64,000 bases of DNA from Sinobacterium norvegicum (GCF_923077115.1 NZ_CAKLPX010000002.1:124001-188000); one strand, 5' to 3'. Counted from the first letter of the stretch, positions 8,488 through 19,263 are shown. Numbers and translations are program-made. The notes: generated from the letters alone by a model not told the origin.

Positions 8488-10815
8488 TTATTTTTTCTTC
8501 ATGGCGGCGGTCAGTAGTGCTGCCATGGTGCCGTTGGCTTGTGCCGGTTTCTTGTCGCCAAAGCTGCGCTGATTAGTGCCGCGGCCGCTGTCTTTGTTGG
8601 CACGTCGCTCGCCACCGCCACGTTTGTTATCCGCGGCCTCACTGGCGTTGTCACTTAGTCGCATTGAAAGACCTATACGCTTACGCGGGGCATCGACTTC
8701 CATCACCTTAACCTTGACTATATCCCCTGCTTTTACCACTTCACGGGGGTCGCTGACATAGCTATTGGACAGCGCAGAGATATGCACAAGGCCGTCTTGG
8801 TGTACGCCGATATCGACAAAGGCGCCAAAGTTGGTGACGTTGGTGACGGTTCCTTCAAGAATCATATCAGGTTGCAGGTCAGCAATTTTTTCGACCCCAT
8901 CTTTGAATTCGGCGGTTTTGAACTCAGGACGAGGGTCGCGGCCAGGCTTGTCGAGTTCGCTGATAATATCGGTGACGGTAGGTAGGCCGACTGTATCAGA
9001 GGTGTAGTCTGCTGGCTTTAAGTCTCGCAGAGTGCGGCTGTCCCCTAACAGCGATTCTATTTTCCGCCCGCTTTTATCGACAATGCGTTTTACTACATCA
9101 TAGGACTCGGGGTGCACTGCCGAGCTGTCAAGGGGGTTGTCACCACCGGCGATGCGGAGAAAACCCGCCGCCTGTTCGAAGGTTTTGGCGCCAAATCGGG
9201 TGACCTCTTTGAGTTGTTTGCGGTTGCTAAAAGCGCCGTTGGCATCGCGAAAGGCGACAATATTACTGGCCAGCGTTTTGTTTAAGCCTGATACACGAGT
9301 GAGCAGAGCGCTGGATGCCGTATTGACATCAACCCCGACAGCATTAACACAGTCTTCTACCACGGTATCTAGTTGACGGGCCAACGAAGACTGACTGACA
9401 TCGTGCTGATACTGGCCGACACCAATAGATTTAGGGTCAATTTTGACCAGCTCTGCCAATGGATCCTGTAAGCGGTGCGCAATGGATACGGCACCACGAA
9501 TGGTGACGTCAAGGTCGGGGTATTCCTGTGAGGCAAACTCTGAGGCGGAATAAATAGAGGCGCCAGCCTCGTTGACAATGACGCTTTTCAAACCCAGTGC
9601 CGGTTTGGCTTTAATAATGTCTTTGACAAAACGCTCGGTCTCGCGCGAGGCGGTACCGTTACCGATGGCGATTAGCTCGACATTATATTTTTCGGCGAGG
9701 GCAACAACTGTTTTGGCTGAATTAATAATATCGTTGCGGGGAGGCGTTGGATAGATGGCACAGTGATCTAATACCTTGCCTTGCCCGTCGACAACGGCGA
9801 CTTTAACCCCGGTACGCATACCGGGGTCGAGACCAATAGTGGCTTTTTGTCCGGCTGGCGCGGCGAGTAACAGATCTTTCAGGTTGGAGGCAAAGACGGC
9901 AATGGCGCCCTCTTCAGCTTTCTCGCGCAGCTGACCCATAAGGTCTGTTTCTAGGTGGGTAAGCAGCTTGATGCGCCAGGTCCACTTGATGACCTCCCTT
10001 AGCCAGCGGTCAGCAGGGCGGCCTTGGTCGACAATGTTAACGTGTTCGCTGAGCATGGCCTCGCATGGGTGGGCGGCGAGTTTGTCATCGGGATCGCCAA
10101 CAACTAAGGACAAGGCGAGAAAGCCTTCGTTGCGACCGCGAAATAACGCCAGGGCCCGGTGAGACGGCGTCGACTTCAGCGCCTCGTCGTGTTCGAAGTA
10201 GTCGCTGAATTTGGCGGCTTCTTGTTCTTTACCTGCGAGTACTCTAGAGCTGATATTAGCCTCTTGCAGGAGAAAGGTGCGCAACTTGGCCAGCAAGTCT
10301 GCGTCCTCTGCAAAGCGCTCCATCAGAATGTACTTGGCGCCGTCGAGGGCTGCCTTTAAGTCGGCCACGCCCTTATCTGCATCGATAAAATCGAGCGCCA
10401 ACATCTCTGGTGATTGGCTCGGGTCTTGGTACAGGCTCTCTGCCAACGGCTCAAGCCCTGCCTCAATGGCAATTTGCCCCTTGGTACGGCGTTTTTGTTT
10501 GTAGGGTAAATAGAGGTCTTCGAGGCGATTTTTGGTGTCGGCAATGGTAATTGACTGTAGTAACTCTGGCGACATCTTACCCTGTTCTTCAATGCTGCCG
10601 ATAATGCTGGCGCGGCGATCTTCAAGCTCGCGCAAATAGCGCAGGCGTTCTTCGAGATTACGCATTTGGCTGTCATCTAAGCCTCCGGTAACCTCCTTAC
10701 GATAGCGAGCGATAAAGGGGACTGTGGCCCCCTCATCTAACAGGGTAACGGCAGCCTCAACTTGGGCATTGTTGACGTTAAGTTCAGCGGCGATTTTGTG
10801 AGCAATATTTATCAT
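8488..10815 (-). CDS. tex: Tex-family transcription accessory / RNA-binding protein
   Basis: 775 residues, the normal Tex length. In order: an N-terminal helical Tex domain ([17 protein letters not shown], residues 33-49), a YqgF/RNase H-like domain beginning [18 protein letters not shown] near residue 327, helix-hairpin-helix segments ([19 protein letters not shown]), and an S1 RNA-binding domain ([19 protein letters not shown] to RIGLSMRL) near residues 650-725. The tail is Arg/Gly/Lys-rich. Tex binds nucleic acid and affects transcription and stress tolerance in several bacteria. Single gene with its own terminator. Confidence 0.96.
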   Translation of the reverse strand: MINIAHKIAAELNVNNAQVEAAVTLLDEGATVPFIARYRKEVTGGLDDSQMRNLEERLRYLRELEDRRASIIGSIEEQGKMSPELLQSITIADTKNRLEDLYLPYKQKRRTKGQIAIEAGLEPLAESLYQDPSQSPEMLALDFIDADKGVADLKAALDGAKYILMERFAEDADLLAKLRTFLLQEANISSRVLAGKEQEAAKFSDYFEHDEALKSTPSHRALALFRGRNEGFLALSLVVGDPDDKLAAHPCEAMLSEHVNIVDQGRPADRWLREVIKWTWRIKLLTHLETDLMGQLREKAEEGAIAVFASNLKDLLLAAPAGQKATIGLDPGMRTGVKVAVVDGQGKVLDHCAIYPTPPRNDIINSAKTVVALAEKYNVELIAIGNGTASRETERFVKDIIKAKPALGLKSVIVNEAGASIYSASEFASQEYPDLDVTIRGAVSIAHRLQDPLAELVKIDPKSIGVGQYQHDVSQSSLARQLDTVVEDCVNAVGVDVNTASSALLTRVSGLNKTLASNIVAFRDANGAFSNRKQLKEVTRFGAKTFEQAAGFLRIAGGDNPLDSSAVHPESYDVVKRIVDKSGRKIESLLGDSRTLRDLKPADYTSDTVGLPTVTDIISELDKPGRDPRPEFKTAEFKDGVEKIADLQPDMILEGTVTNVTNFGAFVDIGVHQDGLVHISALSNSYVSDPREVVKAGDIVKVKVMEVDAPRKRIGLSMRLSDNASEAADNKRGGGERRANKDSGRGTNQRSFGDKKPAQANGTMAALLTAAMKKK

Positions 10816-11051
10816 AAGTTATCGTTATCTTGTGGTGTTTATACGCTAAAATTGTAGGGGTTGTGACGATAATCGAACCCTGGCGTTGTTGTGGTGCTCA
10901 GGCATTATGCAGTAAAGTTTAGGCCTGCGCGAGGATCGAGTGCAAGCCCAGAGAAGGCTGTGTTACTGTATAACTTAACGACCTGTTTTTTGATAATAAT
11001 TTCAACTCGATAAATAATAATGTGATGGCTGGTTGGCTATTCTAAAATTGG

Positions 11052-12320
11052 ATGTTTAGATCAATGAATAAAAGAATATTACTGCCGCTATTGGTATTGG
11101 TGATCGGTGGTTTCGCGGTTTATGGTTTGATGACGGGGCGGCCAGTGCCCGAACCTATAGACTCGCCAGCCGGCCCGGCGACTGCCGTTGACGTATTTAT
11201 CGCCACGCCTGAGTCAGTGCGTTTGACTGTCAGCAGTCAGGGCACTATTAGACCTCATCGGGCTATCGATATCGTTGCTCAAGTAGGCGGTAAGGTTGAC
11301 AGCGTCAGTGATGTCTATCTCAACGGTGACTTCTTTACCGAGGGCCAACAGTTATTACGGATAGAGGATGCCGACTTCCGCTTTGCGGTTATCCGAGCCG
11401 AATCAATTGTCGCCGAGGCGAAGGAGTTATTGGCGACGATTAAAGGTCAGGCTTTGCAGGCAAAACGAGAGTGGCGTGACCTGGGCAATGAAGATGCCAA
11501 CGCACTGTTCTTGAAAAAACCACAGCTACGTGCTGCTGAGGCGCGCGTGGCAGCGGCTAAATCAGACCTGTCTCAGGCTAAGTTGTCGCTGCAGCGGACA
11601 GTGATTAGGGCGCCTTTTGACGGGCGCATTGAAGAAACACTGGTTAACCTCGGTCAATATGTTGCTCCCGGTGCCGCCATCGCAAAAATTTATGCCACTG
11701 ATAAGGTCGAAGTTCGACTGCCGCTGACCGATAGACAGATTGCCTTGCTAGATCTGCCGCTGCGCTACCAAAACAGTGAGGCGGCACTAAGCCCGACAAA
11801 GGTAGAACTCAGTGCTGACTTTGGTGGTCAGCGCTGGCAGTGGCAGGGGTATATTAAGCGTACCAGCGCCTCGATCGATGTGCAGAACCGCGTGTTATAT
11901 GCTCTGGCTGAAATAGATCTACCCTTTGCCAAAGACGAGTCAAATCGTCGCCCGCCTTTAACCGTTGGCCAATTTGTCGAAGCCAAGATTGAGGGACGAG
12001 AACTCGATAATATTCTGCTGCTGCCCCGCAAGGCGCTCCAGCCGGGTAATTTGTTGTGGCTGGTTGATGCCGATGATAAGTTACAGTCGTTGCCGATAGA
12101 GTTAATAAAATCCACGCGCCAGCAGGTGGCCGTTAGAGCTGAAGTGGCTGGTGAGGTGAGAGTGTTGGTCTCTGCGCTAGATTATTATGTGGTTGGTTTG
12201 CAGGTGGCGCCTAAGGCGATTAATCAGCCTCAGTCATTAAATTCTGCCACTGTTTTGACGGATACAAACGCCCCGGTATTAGCCGCCGATCCGCAGGCCG
12301 AAGAGGTGATTGGTGAGTAA
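11052..12320 (+). CDS. RND efflux periplasmic adaptor (membrane fusion protein)
   Basis: 422 residues. An N-terminal membrane anchor (about residues 8-27) is followed by the lipoyl/barrel-sandwich strand pattern (GTIRPHRAIDIVAQVGGKV), an alpha-hairpin (RAAEARVAAAKSDLSQAKL) and the returning half RTVIRAPFDGRIEETLVNLGQYV, then a beta-barrel with membrane-proximal domain. This is the HlyD/AcrA-type adaptor that links an inner-membrane RND pump to an outer-membrane channel. It overlaps the pump gene, giving a two-gene operon; no TolC-type channel gene is nearby. An ATG 12 bp downstream (11064), with GGA 12 bp before it, is an alternative start. Confidence 0.93.
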   Translation: MFRSMNKRILLPLLVLVIGGFAVYGLMTGRPVPEPIDSPAGPATAVDVFIATPESVRLTVSSQGTIRPHRAIDIVAQVGGKVDSVSDVYLNGDFFTEGQQLLRIEDADFRFAVIRAESIVAEAKELLATIKGQALQAKREWRDLGNEDANALFLKKPQLRAAEARVAAAKSDLSQAKLSLQRTVIRAPFDGRIEETLVNLGQYVAPGAAIAKIYATDKVEVRLPLTDRQIALLDLPLRYQNSEAALSPTKVELSADFGGQRWQWQGYIKRTSASIDVQNRVLYALAEIDLPFAKDESNRRPPLTVGQFVEAKIEGRELDNILLLPRKALQPGNLLWLVDADDKLQSLPIELIKSTRQQVAVRAEVAGEVRVLVSALDYYVVGLQVAPKAINQPQSLNSATVLTDTNAPVLAADPQAEEVIGE

Positions 12321-15300
12321 GCTAACCGAGTGGTTTATTAAAAATACCAAGGCGGCAAATTTACTGATGCTGCTGATTATTATTGGCGGGTTGAACGCTT
12401 TGCCGGGTATGGATAAGGAGTTTTTCCCCTCGCGTAAAATCAACGATATTAATATATCAATGGTTTATCCAGGGGCCAGCCCGCGAGAGGTTGAGCAGCA
12501 AATTAGTAAGCGCATCGAAGAGGCTATTCATGATTTAGACGGAATAGATAAGCTGCGTTCGGTGTCACGGGAGGGTTTGGCAACCGTCATCGTCGAGACA
12601 GAGGCGGGCTATGATGGCCAGGTATTGCTCAATGATGTGAAGTCCAAGGTAGATGCAATCTTAACCTTTCCTGTCGAGGCGGAAAGACCGCAGGTGAATT
12701 TGATCCAGTGGAAGGTGCGGATGATCAGTCTGTCTCTCGAAGGGGATATTGGCGAGGCAAATTTAAAAGAATTAGGAATCCGTCTGCGTGATGAGTTGTC
12801 AGAGCAGCCCCATGTGTCGTTGGTCGAATTACGCAAGCCTCGCGCCTATGAGATGTCTATCGAGGTCCGGGAGCAGGATCTCCGCCGCTATGGTCTGCGC
12901 TTTGAGGATATTGCCAATGCGGTCCGCCGTTCTTCCTTGAACCTCCCCGCAGGTAAGCTGAAAACCACTGAGGGTGATATTCAGTTGCAGGCGCGGGGGC
13001 AGGCCTACACCATTGCGGACTTTGAAGATATTGTAGTGCGCAGCGACCGCAGCGGAGTGCTGTTGACACTGAACGATGTTGCCAATATTAAAGCGGTGTT
13101 TGAGGACAGCGATTCGATTACCCGCTTCGACCAAAAGCCATCGCTCTCACTCGATGTCTATTCGACCAGCAAACCGAATGTATTAAAGACCAGCGAAAGT
13201 GTGGAGGCTTTTCTTGCGCGCGTGACGCCGCAATTACCACAGGGGGTCGAGTTGACGATATGGCGAGACATGTCGATATCATATAAGGGGCGAATCAACA
13301 CCTTAATCACAAATGGCCTAGGTGGCTTGCTGCTGGTGTTTATTGTATTGCTTCTGTTTTTGCGGCCGCTGCTGGCGTTTTGGGTTTCGATCGGAATTGG
13401 AGTGGCATTTTTGGGCGCATTCTGGTTGTTGCCGACGACGGGGGCAAGCTTGAACATGATTTCGCTGTTCGCCTTTTTGCTGATACTTGGTATTGTCGTC
13501 GATGATGCAATTATTGTTGGTGAGTCGATCTATTCCGCGCAGTCTTCGGGTCAGCCCGGCATGCTGGGAGCCATAGAGGGGACGCGGCGGGTTATTACCC
13601 CGGTTTGGTTTGCTGTTATCAGCACCATGATTTTCTTCGCCCCGTTTTTCTTTTTGCCGGGTGATGGCCCAGAGCCAGCGGAAATACCAAAGGTTGTGTT
13701 GCTGGCGCTGGCCTTTTCGTTAATTGAATCGATGTTTATTTTGCCCTCGCATCTGGCGCATATGCGGCCAGAAAAACCAGCAAGGTCATCGATTGGTCGT
13801 GTAGTCGATAATGTGCGTGGCTACTGTTCCAGCAAGATGGAAATTTTTTCAAAAAACCATTATCAGCGTTTCCTATCGATGTTATTACGTTGGAAGTTGC
13901 TAACGATATCAGTGTTTTTTATTGGCTTTATGTTAACCGTCGGTGTGCTGAGCGGCGGCTGGATGAAGGTTGCCTTCTTTCCCCGTGTGCCTGTTGATTT
14001 CATGAGTGCCAGCGTCGAATTGGCAGATGGAGTGGCCTTTGCCGATACCGAGTCGGTGATGTTGCAGCTTGAAGACGCGGCATACCGTATGGAGAAAAAA
14101 TATAACAGTGATGAGAAAAAGTTGATCAGTCATGTCGAATCTGTGGCCTATGGCAGCACTGTGCGCGTGGTCGTTGGCTTTGAAAGTTCAGAAACACGGG
14201 ACATCGATCTTGAGGATATGGTAACGGAGTGGAAGGCAGAGATTGGTCACATCAATCGAGCCAAGGATTTTAATATCAGCTTTACAATTCTCAATGTTGG
14301 CAAGCCAATAGAAATGCAAATAACGGCGCGTACCATTGATTCTTTGAAGGCTGTCAGCGAGGCCTTGCAGCAAGAGCTTGGTCAATACCCCGGCGTTTAT
14401 AATGTACGGACGACACTGGATGATGCCAAGCCAGAGATTGTCTTGGGCTTGAAGCCCAAGGCGAAAACCCTGGGGCTGACATTAAGTGATGTGGCAGAAC
14501 AGGTACGGCAGGGTTTTTATGGCGAAGAGGTGCAGCGTATTCCTCTGGCCAACGAAGATGTGAAGGTGATGGTGCGCTACCCCAGAGATATTCGTGATAC
14601 CGAAGATTACCTGCGTGATATGTGGATTCGGACACCTCAGGGGGTTGAAATTCCCTTTGAGCAGGTGGCATCGGTGGAGTATCAACCGAGCTATACCACC
14701 ATCGAACGCATTGATCGCAAACGGAGTGCCAGAGTCAGTGCCGAGTTGCAATTTGGCTATGCCAATGCCGGTGAGATTATTGCCGCTATCAAGCAATCGA
14801 AGATAGCCGAATGGAAAAGGCAATACCCCGATGTCACCTTCAGCCTTGAGGGTGAACAGGCCAATCAGGCTGATTTTGTTGGTGCCACCTTTGAGCTGAT
14901 GGCGCTCTCGATGGTGATTATATTTGGACTGATGGCGGTGGTGTTTAAGTCTTACTGGCAACCACTGGTAGTGTTAACCGCCGTCCCCTTCGGCTTTATG
15001 GGTTCGATTATCGGCCATCTGATGATGGGGGTGGACATCTCAATGTTCTCGATGATGGGGATTATCGCCTGTGCCGGTGTGGTGGTAAACGATAACCTGG
15101 TGTTGATCGACCGTGTTAATACTTTGCATAAGGGTGAGAACATGCCCCTGGAACAGGCCATTGCAACGGCAGGTCCGGATCGATTTAGGGCGATAGTGCT
15201 GACTTCTGCGACAACGTTTATTGGACTGTTACCGATTATGACCGAGACGTCGCTGCAGGCGCAGTTCTTGATTCCTATGGTCATATCACTGGCTTTTGGC

Positions 15301-15420
15301 GTCCTGCTGGCCAGCTTTGTGACGTTGTTATTAGTCCCCTGTTTATTGCTATCAGGCGAGCATATGAATCAGTGGTTGGCGGTGAAAAAACGCCGTTTGG
15401 CGGCGCTGGTGAATCACTGA
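12313..15420 (+). CDS. RND-family efflux permease
   Basis: About 1035 residues with the RND layout: an N-terminal membrane helix, a large periplasmic loop, TM2-6 near residues 335-500, a second periplasmic loop and TM8-12 near the C-terminus. TM4 carries GIVVDDAIIVGESIY with the paired aspartates of the proton relay. The family opening EFFPSRKINDINISMVYPGA and TTFIGLLPIM are present. GTG at 12313, preceded by GAGGTGA, is a better start than the TTG at 12310. The gene overlaps the adaptor gene by 8 bp. The exported substrate cannot be told from sequence. Confidence 0.94.
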   Translation: MSKLTEWFIKNTKAANLLMLLIIIGGLNALPGMDKEFFPSRKINDINISMVYPGASPREVEQQISKRIEEAIHDLDGIDKLRSVSREGLATVIVETEAGYDGQVLLNDVKSKVDAILTFPVEAERPQVNLIQWKVRMISLSLEGDIGEANLKELGIRLRDELSEQPHVSLVELRKPRAYEMSIEVREQDLRRYGLRFEDIANAVRRSSLNLPAGKLKTTEGDIQLQARGQAYTIADFEDIVVRSDRSGVLLTLNDVANIKAVFEDSDSITRFDQKPSLSLDVYSTSKPNVLKTSESVEAFLARVTPQLPQGVELTIWRDMSISYKGRINTLITNGLGGLLLVFIVLLLFLRPLLAFWVSIGIGVAFLGAFWLLPTTGASLNMISLFAFLLILGIVVDDAIIVGESIYSAQSSGQPGMLGAIEGTRRVITPVWFAVISTMIFFAPFFFLPGDGPEPAEIPKVVLLALAFSLIESMFILPSHLAHMRPEKPARSSIGRVVDNVRGYCSSKMEIFSKNHYQRFLSMLLRWKLLTISVFFIGFMLTVGVLSGGWMKVAFFPRVPVDFMSASVELADGVAFADTESVMLQLEDAAYRMEKKYNSDEKKLISHVESVAYGSTVRVVVGFESSETRDIDLEDMVTEWKAEIGHINRAKDFNISFTILNVGKPIEMQITARTIDSLKAVSEALQQELGQYPGVYNVRTTLDDAKPEIVLGLKPKAKTLGLTLSDVAEQVRQGFYGEEVQRIPLANEDVKVMVRYPRDIRDTEDYLRDMWIRTPQGVEIPFEQVASVEYQPSYTTIERIDRKRSARVSAELQFGYANAGEIIAAIKQSKIAEWKRQYPDVTFSLEGEQANQADFVGATFELMALSMVIIFGLMAVVFKSYWQPLVVLTAVPFGFMGSIIGHLMMGVDISMFSMMGIIACAGVVVNDNLVLIDRVNTLHKGENMPLEQAIATAGPDRFRAIVLTSATTFIGLLPIMTETSLQAQFLIPMVISLAFGVLLASFVTLLLVPCLLLSGEHMNQWLAVKKRRLAALVNH

Positions 15421-15443
15421 ACTATTATCTGGCAGGGCCCATC

Positions 15444-15629
15444 TTACTGGGCCTTGTTCTTGGTCTTGCCGCAGCGTTTGCAGCGATAACAGGTGACCAG
15501 GCCACCCTGCTGGCTATCGAAGGGGGTGTCATTGATCACCTCCCACTTGTGATGGTTGCTACGACACAGGCTGTTGCCTTTGTGCTTCTCTTTTAAGCTT
15601 GGGCGTTTGAACGCGATCACATCTCCCAT
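15444..15629 (-). CDS. Small zinc-ribbon-like protein (61 aa)
   Basis: A 61-residue minus-strand gene beginning MGDVIAFKRPSLKEKHKGN. It has Cys22 with a following NHHKW, then VTCYRCKRCGKTK, giving CxxC pairs suited to one zinc ion. Short proteins with this composition and layout recur in marine gammaproteobacteria, as far as I remember; the role is unknown. It lies convergent to the RND operon with only 23 bp between stops. A GGGCC hairpin (15435-15453) overlaps its stop codon and may act as a weak terminator. Confidence 0.75.
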   Translation of the reverse strand: MGDVIAFKRPSLKEKHKGNSLCRSNHHKWEVINDTPFDSQQGGLVTCYRCKRCGKTKNKAQ

Positions 15630-15840
15630 CTCGGCCTCTCCTCGCTGTCTATGTCTGGCAGTATATCGTTTTTGTCACAGAAAAATGATTAAGAATGTCA
15701 CCTATCAAGGTCAACTTATCACCTAGCTGGAGGATAAGTCGCGCCATATAATAAACTTTTAATGAATGATTATAGACTCGGCTGGTATGTTTAGCTGACT
15801 GATAAAAATAGCTGTAAAGAAGAATAACAGGAGTACAGGA

Positions 15841-17433
15841 ATGACCGATTTATCCACCGCTGCGGCACAATTTGAGTATGCCGGCCAAGATATCCCATGG
15901 GCGCTGAATCACTGGGCTGAGCATCGCCCAGAACACCCTTTTTTCATCTGGGAGCCACGCGACGGCAAGGATCAGAGTTGGAGTTATAAGCGCTTTAACG
16001 ACGAGGTCGGCCAAATTGCGGGCGGCCTTGTCGCCAAGGGAGTGGTCAAGGGCGACAAGGTATTAATTCACTGTGGCAACAGCCCTGAAATGGTGCTGGC
16101 CTGGTATGCCTGTGCCAAAATTGGTGCCGTCGGTGTGACAACCAATACCCGCTGCGTGGGGGGTGAGATTGCCTACTTTGCCGATCATACGGGCGCTGTC
16201 GGCGCTGTGACTCAGCCTCAATATGCGCAGCAGGTGGCTGATAATGCCAAAAACCTGCAGTGGCTTGTGGTCACTGAAGATAATTCGGGTGAGCCAGCCA
16301 CCGCTGAGCAGGCCCATGACTTTCCGGTCTTTGCCAGCCTCTTTGGCGATGCCAGTATTGTGCCAGAGCGTCCGGCAGAACCGATGTTACCCGCGGGCAT
16401 TATGTTTACCTCGGGGACAACCAGCCTGCCGAAGGCGGTGGTGCACACCCATGCCAACGCGATGTGGTCGGGTAAGATGGGCGCCTCCTCGATGGACTTT
16501 GGTCAGGATGATAAATACCTCGCCTTCCTGCCTTATTTTCATGTTAATGCACAGAGCTGGGCTTTCTGGGGTGCCCTCGGTAATGGTGCCACCGCGGTGT
16601 TGCAGCCCAAGTTTTCTGCCAGCCGTTTTTGGGATGTAATTGAAAAACACCAAATTACCCACTGTTCGATGATACCGTTTGTGTTTAAGGCAATTGGCGC
16701 CCAGCCAGTGCCAGAAAACCATACTTTGCGTGTTATCCCTATGGGGATTATCTGGAAAGAAATTGGTGGTTGGTTGGGTTGTCAGCCGTTCGCCAGCTGG
16801 GGCATGACGGAGACCGTCACCCACGCAACACGCTCTGACTTCACCCACGATTGGCAGCAGCACTCGATTGGTAAGCCAACACCGGGCTATCAACTGGCCA
16901 TCGTCAATGAGGAGACCGGCCAGCCATGTGGCATCGGTGAGATTGGTGAACTCTGGGTCAAGGGGACCCGCGGTATTCACATCTTTCTCGAATATTACAA
17001 TAACGAAGAGGCTAATAAGAAAGCCTTTACCGACGACGGCTGGTTTAAGACCGGCGATATGGTGCGCATGGGTGAAGAGGGCGACTTCTTCTTCTGTGAC
17101 CGTGATAAAGACGCACTAAAAGTTGGCGGTGAAAATGTCTCGGCTCGTCAGGTTGAAGAGGTTTGCATGCAGGTGCCGGGTATTGGTGAGATTGCCATTG
17201 TTGCCCGAGCTGACGAGATGCTCGATATGGTGCCAGTCGGCTTTTTGATCAAAGGCTTTGGTGCGCCAGAGAATGATGAGGAATTCTGTCAGCAAATTAT
17301 CGATCACTGTAAGGCAAACTTAGCCGATTTTAAGGTGCCCCGAGCCATTCATGTGGTAGAGGAGTTCCCCCGAGCGGCACTTGAAAAAGTAGCAAAAAAT
17401 AAACTGCGCGAGATGGCTGATGAATTAGGTTAA
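15841..17433 (+). CDS. AMP-forming acyl-CoA synthetase/ligase
   Basis: 530 residues of the ANL adenylating superfamily. The phosphate-binding loop is MFTSGTTSLPKAVVHTH (about residues 188-204). The ATP motif ASWGMTETVTHAT, the hinge-region GWFKTGDMVRMGEEGDFFFCDR with DALKVGGENVSARQVEEV, and the C-terminal lysine region EKVAKNKLREM are all in order. Its length and layout resemble CaiC-like or medium-chain ligases; the acid substrate cannot be assigned. The upstream GGAG before ATG 15841 supports the start. It is transcribed alone. Confidence 0.92.
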   Translation: MTDLSTAAAQFEYAGQDIPWALNHWAEHRPEHPFFIWEPRDGKDQSWSYKRFNDEVGQIAGGLVAKGVVKGDKVLIHCGNSPEMVLAWYACAKIGAVGVTTNTRCVGGEIAYFADHTGAVGAVTQPQYAQQVADNAKNLQWLVVTEDNSGEPATAEQAHDFPVFASLFGDASIVPERPAEPMLPAGIMFTSGTTSLPKAVVHTHANAMWSGKMGASSMDFGQDDKYLAFLPYFHVNAQSWAFWGALGNGATAVLQPKFSASRFWDVIEKHQITHCSMIPFVFKAIGAQPVPENHTLRVIPMGIIWKEIGGWLGCQPFASWGMTETVTHATRSDFTHDWQQHSIGKPTPGYQLAIVNEETGQPCGIGEIGELWVKGTRGIHIFLEYYNNEEANKKAFTDDGWFKTGDMVRMGEEGDFFFCDRDKDALKVGGENVSARQVEEVCMQVPGIGEIAIVARADEMLDMVPVGFLIKGFGAPENDEEFCQQIIDHCKANLADFKVPRAIHVVEEFPRAALEKVAKNKLREMADELG

Positions 17434-17458
17434 GTGATGGCTTTCTTTATCAGTAAGT

Positions 17459-17486
17459 AAAAAGCCAGCAGTATTGCTGGCTTTTT
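17459..17486. terminator. Bidirectional terminator between acyl-CoA ligase and OMP gene
   Basis: GCCAGCA (17464-17470), loop GTAT, TGCTGGC (17475-17481), with A5 before and T5 after. Confidence 0.85.
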
Positions 17487-17502
17487 ATCGATAGCATTAG
17501 TT

Positions 17503-18354
17503 TTAATATTTAGCGGTTAAGTAAAGGGATGCACCCTGATAGGCCCAGGCGAGGTCGCCACGAAAAAAGCTGATGTCTGATTGAATATCTAAATCTAACA
17601 TCGAAATAGAGGCGCCAAGTCCCCAGTATTGAGTGAAATAATATTCACTACTTAGGCTGACGCTGGTCATATGGCCATAAAAGCTGTCGAGCGATAAATC
17701 AAAGTATTGAATATTTCCTTTGAGATACCAACTCGGTAAAACGCGATAACTGACAAAGCCATTGAGCGTCGGTAGAGGGACATCAACATCGCCGCTGTTT
17801 TTGTAGTTGGCATTAAAGGCCTTGCCGCCTCGCCCTTGAGACTCAGAGCTAATGAAGCCGCTGGCGCTGATGCTAAGATCGATTTGCATCCAGTAAAGGC
17901 CTACGCCCGCTCCCATTTCAAGATCTTCAGATTGGTAGATGCTATAGAGATAGCTGAGATCATAAATCGTTGTGTCGTAATTGGCTTTTGTGTCAGCGCC
18001 TGCGGAAATAGTATCGCCGTCAAAATAAATATCGTTGGACAGTTTGGCTGAGCTGGTTCGGTCAGCTGGCAGGTAGTCAAAAAGAATGCGATGGCGAGGC
18101 GCGAAGCGCCAGTAGGCAGAAAAATTAGCTAAATTTATTTCTTCATCAAATTTAAGATCATCTTCTATATCGATGGGGCGGTCGACAATGCTGTTGACGG
18201 CGTCAAGGTCCAGACTCGAGTCAAAGGTGGTGACAGAGGCGCCCAGGCTCAGCGAAAAACGTTCACTAAACGCTGTCTCGGCATGTGAATTATTGATGCT
18301 GGTTATAGTCGTTGCCAGTACCCCCCAAATAAATAAATGCATGCTTTTCATCAA
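17503..18354 (-). CDS. Predicted outer-membrane beta-barrel protein (unknown)
   Basis: 283 residues with a signal peptide (cleavage near SHA|ET, residue 26) and alternating aromatic/polar strands throughout (FSAYWRFAPRHRILFDY, YDLSYLYSIYQ, GVGLYWMQIDL, GASLYLTAKY). The last residue is aromatic (Tyr), as the BAM complex prefers. It looks like a small 8- to 10-strand barrel similar to OmpA-like or OmpW-like proteins, but I cannot name the family. It is convergent with the acyl-CoA ligase and shares its terminator. Confidence 0.75.
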   Translation of the reverse strand: MMKSMHLFIWGVLATTITSINNSHAETAFSERFSLSLGASVTTFDSSLDLDAVNSIVDRPIDIEDDLKFDEEINLANFSAYWRFAPRHRILFDYLPADRTSSAKLSNDIYFDGDTISAGADTKANYDTTIYDLSYLYSIYQSEDLEMGAGVGLYWMQIDLSISASGFISSESQGRGGKAFNANYKNSGDVDVPLPTLNGFVSYRVLPSWYLKGNIQYFDLSLDSFYGHMTSVSLSSEYYFTQYWGLGASISMLDLDIQSDISFFRGDLAWAYQGASLYLTAKY

Positions 18355-18487
18355 TAATCCTATATTGCATCGAGCGGCACAGCGGTGGCGTGCTCAGCTG
18401 TTTTAGCCAGTGATATGTCAGCAGCTGTCTAGGCGATAGCTCCACGAGTTTTTATTGTTATATATCGTCTCATCAGAAACTGTAGCG

Positions 18488-19263
18488 TTAAACGTTGACG
18501 CTGACAATGCTGGCAGCAACACACCAGGCGACCACTATCAAAGGCGATAGCTTGTAAACAGTGAACAGGCCAAAAGCGACAATGGCAATGGCTAGGTCAA
18601 TAGGGTTGATGATTGAGTTGGTGAAAATAGGTTGGTAAAGCGCTGCTGTTAATACCCCCGCGACGGCGGCATTGACGCCGGCAAGGGCTTGACTGGCGCG
18701 GGTTTTTTCGCGATTAACTGCCAGAGTGGCAGTGCCGCTGCAATAAGCAATAAACCTGGAAGGAAAATAGCCAGTGGTGCCAGAGCCGCACCAGCGTATC
18801 CACCCTGGTCACCCGGCATTAAGCTGCAGAGGTAGGCGGCAAAAGAAAACATCGGGCCAGGCACCGCGTGAGCAACGAAAGCAAGAGCGACAATTTTCAG
18901 GCCATGAATCGCAGCCTGGCTTATATCGTTAGCAAGATAGGGCAGCAGTTGCGAGAGAACGACTAACAATACAGCAGAGGGAAGAGTAAAGGGGATAAAC
19001 GCAGCAATGGCGACGGGCCAGCCTGCTCTAGCCAAACCCAGTCTGAAGCCTAGCTGGCTGCTGCCGGTCCTGGTAGAAACTGACAAATGCCATTAACTGG
19101 GCATATTGCTCCTCGCTTACCCATTGTTTCTTTTCGACAAGCGTCAATCTGAAGTAACTGAGGTGGGCTACGGGGCCGCCAAAGGATGTCAGACCAAGCA
19201 ATAAAAAGTGGCAAAAACTTCAAAAACGTTACCACTGTGTTTGACCGTAATGATGTCGCTCAT
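18488..19263 (-). pseudogene. chrA: Decayed chromate transporter gene (chrA) with frameshifts and internal deletion
   Basis: ChrA sequence is split over several frames on the minus strand. It starts MSDIITVKHSGNVFEVF at 19263. After a shift it gives LGLTSFGGPVAHLSYF and KKQWVSEEQYAQLMAF (the CHR signature), then in another frame CQFLPGPAAAS. A 145-residue frame (18649-19086) reads QLGFRLGLARAGWP to HGLKIVALAFVA and passes directly into HAVPGPMFSFAAYLC, which belongs to the second half of ChrA. A last shift near a T6 tract (18703-18708) leads to QALAGVNAAVAGVLTAALY and the stop at 18488. At 776 bp it lacks roughly the middle third of a full-length gene of about 1.1-1.2 kb. Confidence 0.85.

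Noticed and set aside
15435-15453. GGGCCC/GGGCC hairpin after the RND operon as a strong terminator
   Set aside because: The stem is short and followed by TTGTTCTT, not a T run, and it overlaps the stop codon of the convergent gene; mentioned only as a weak possibility.
15372-15596. 74-codon plus-strand frame overlapping the end of the RND permease
   Set aside because: It lies antisense to the zinc-ribbon gene and over the permease end; the hydrophobic look comes from the opposite strand.
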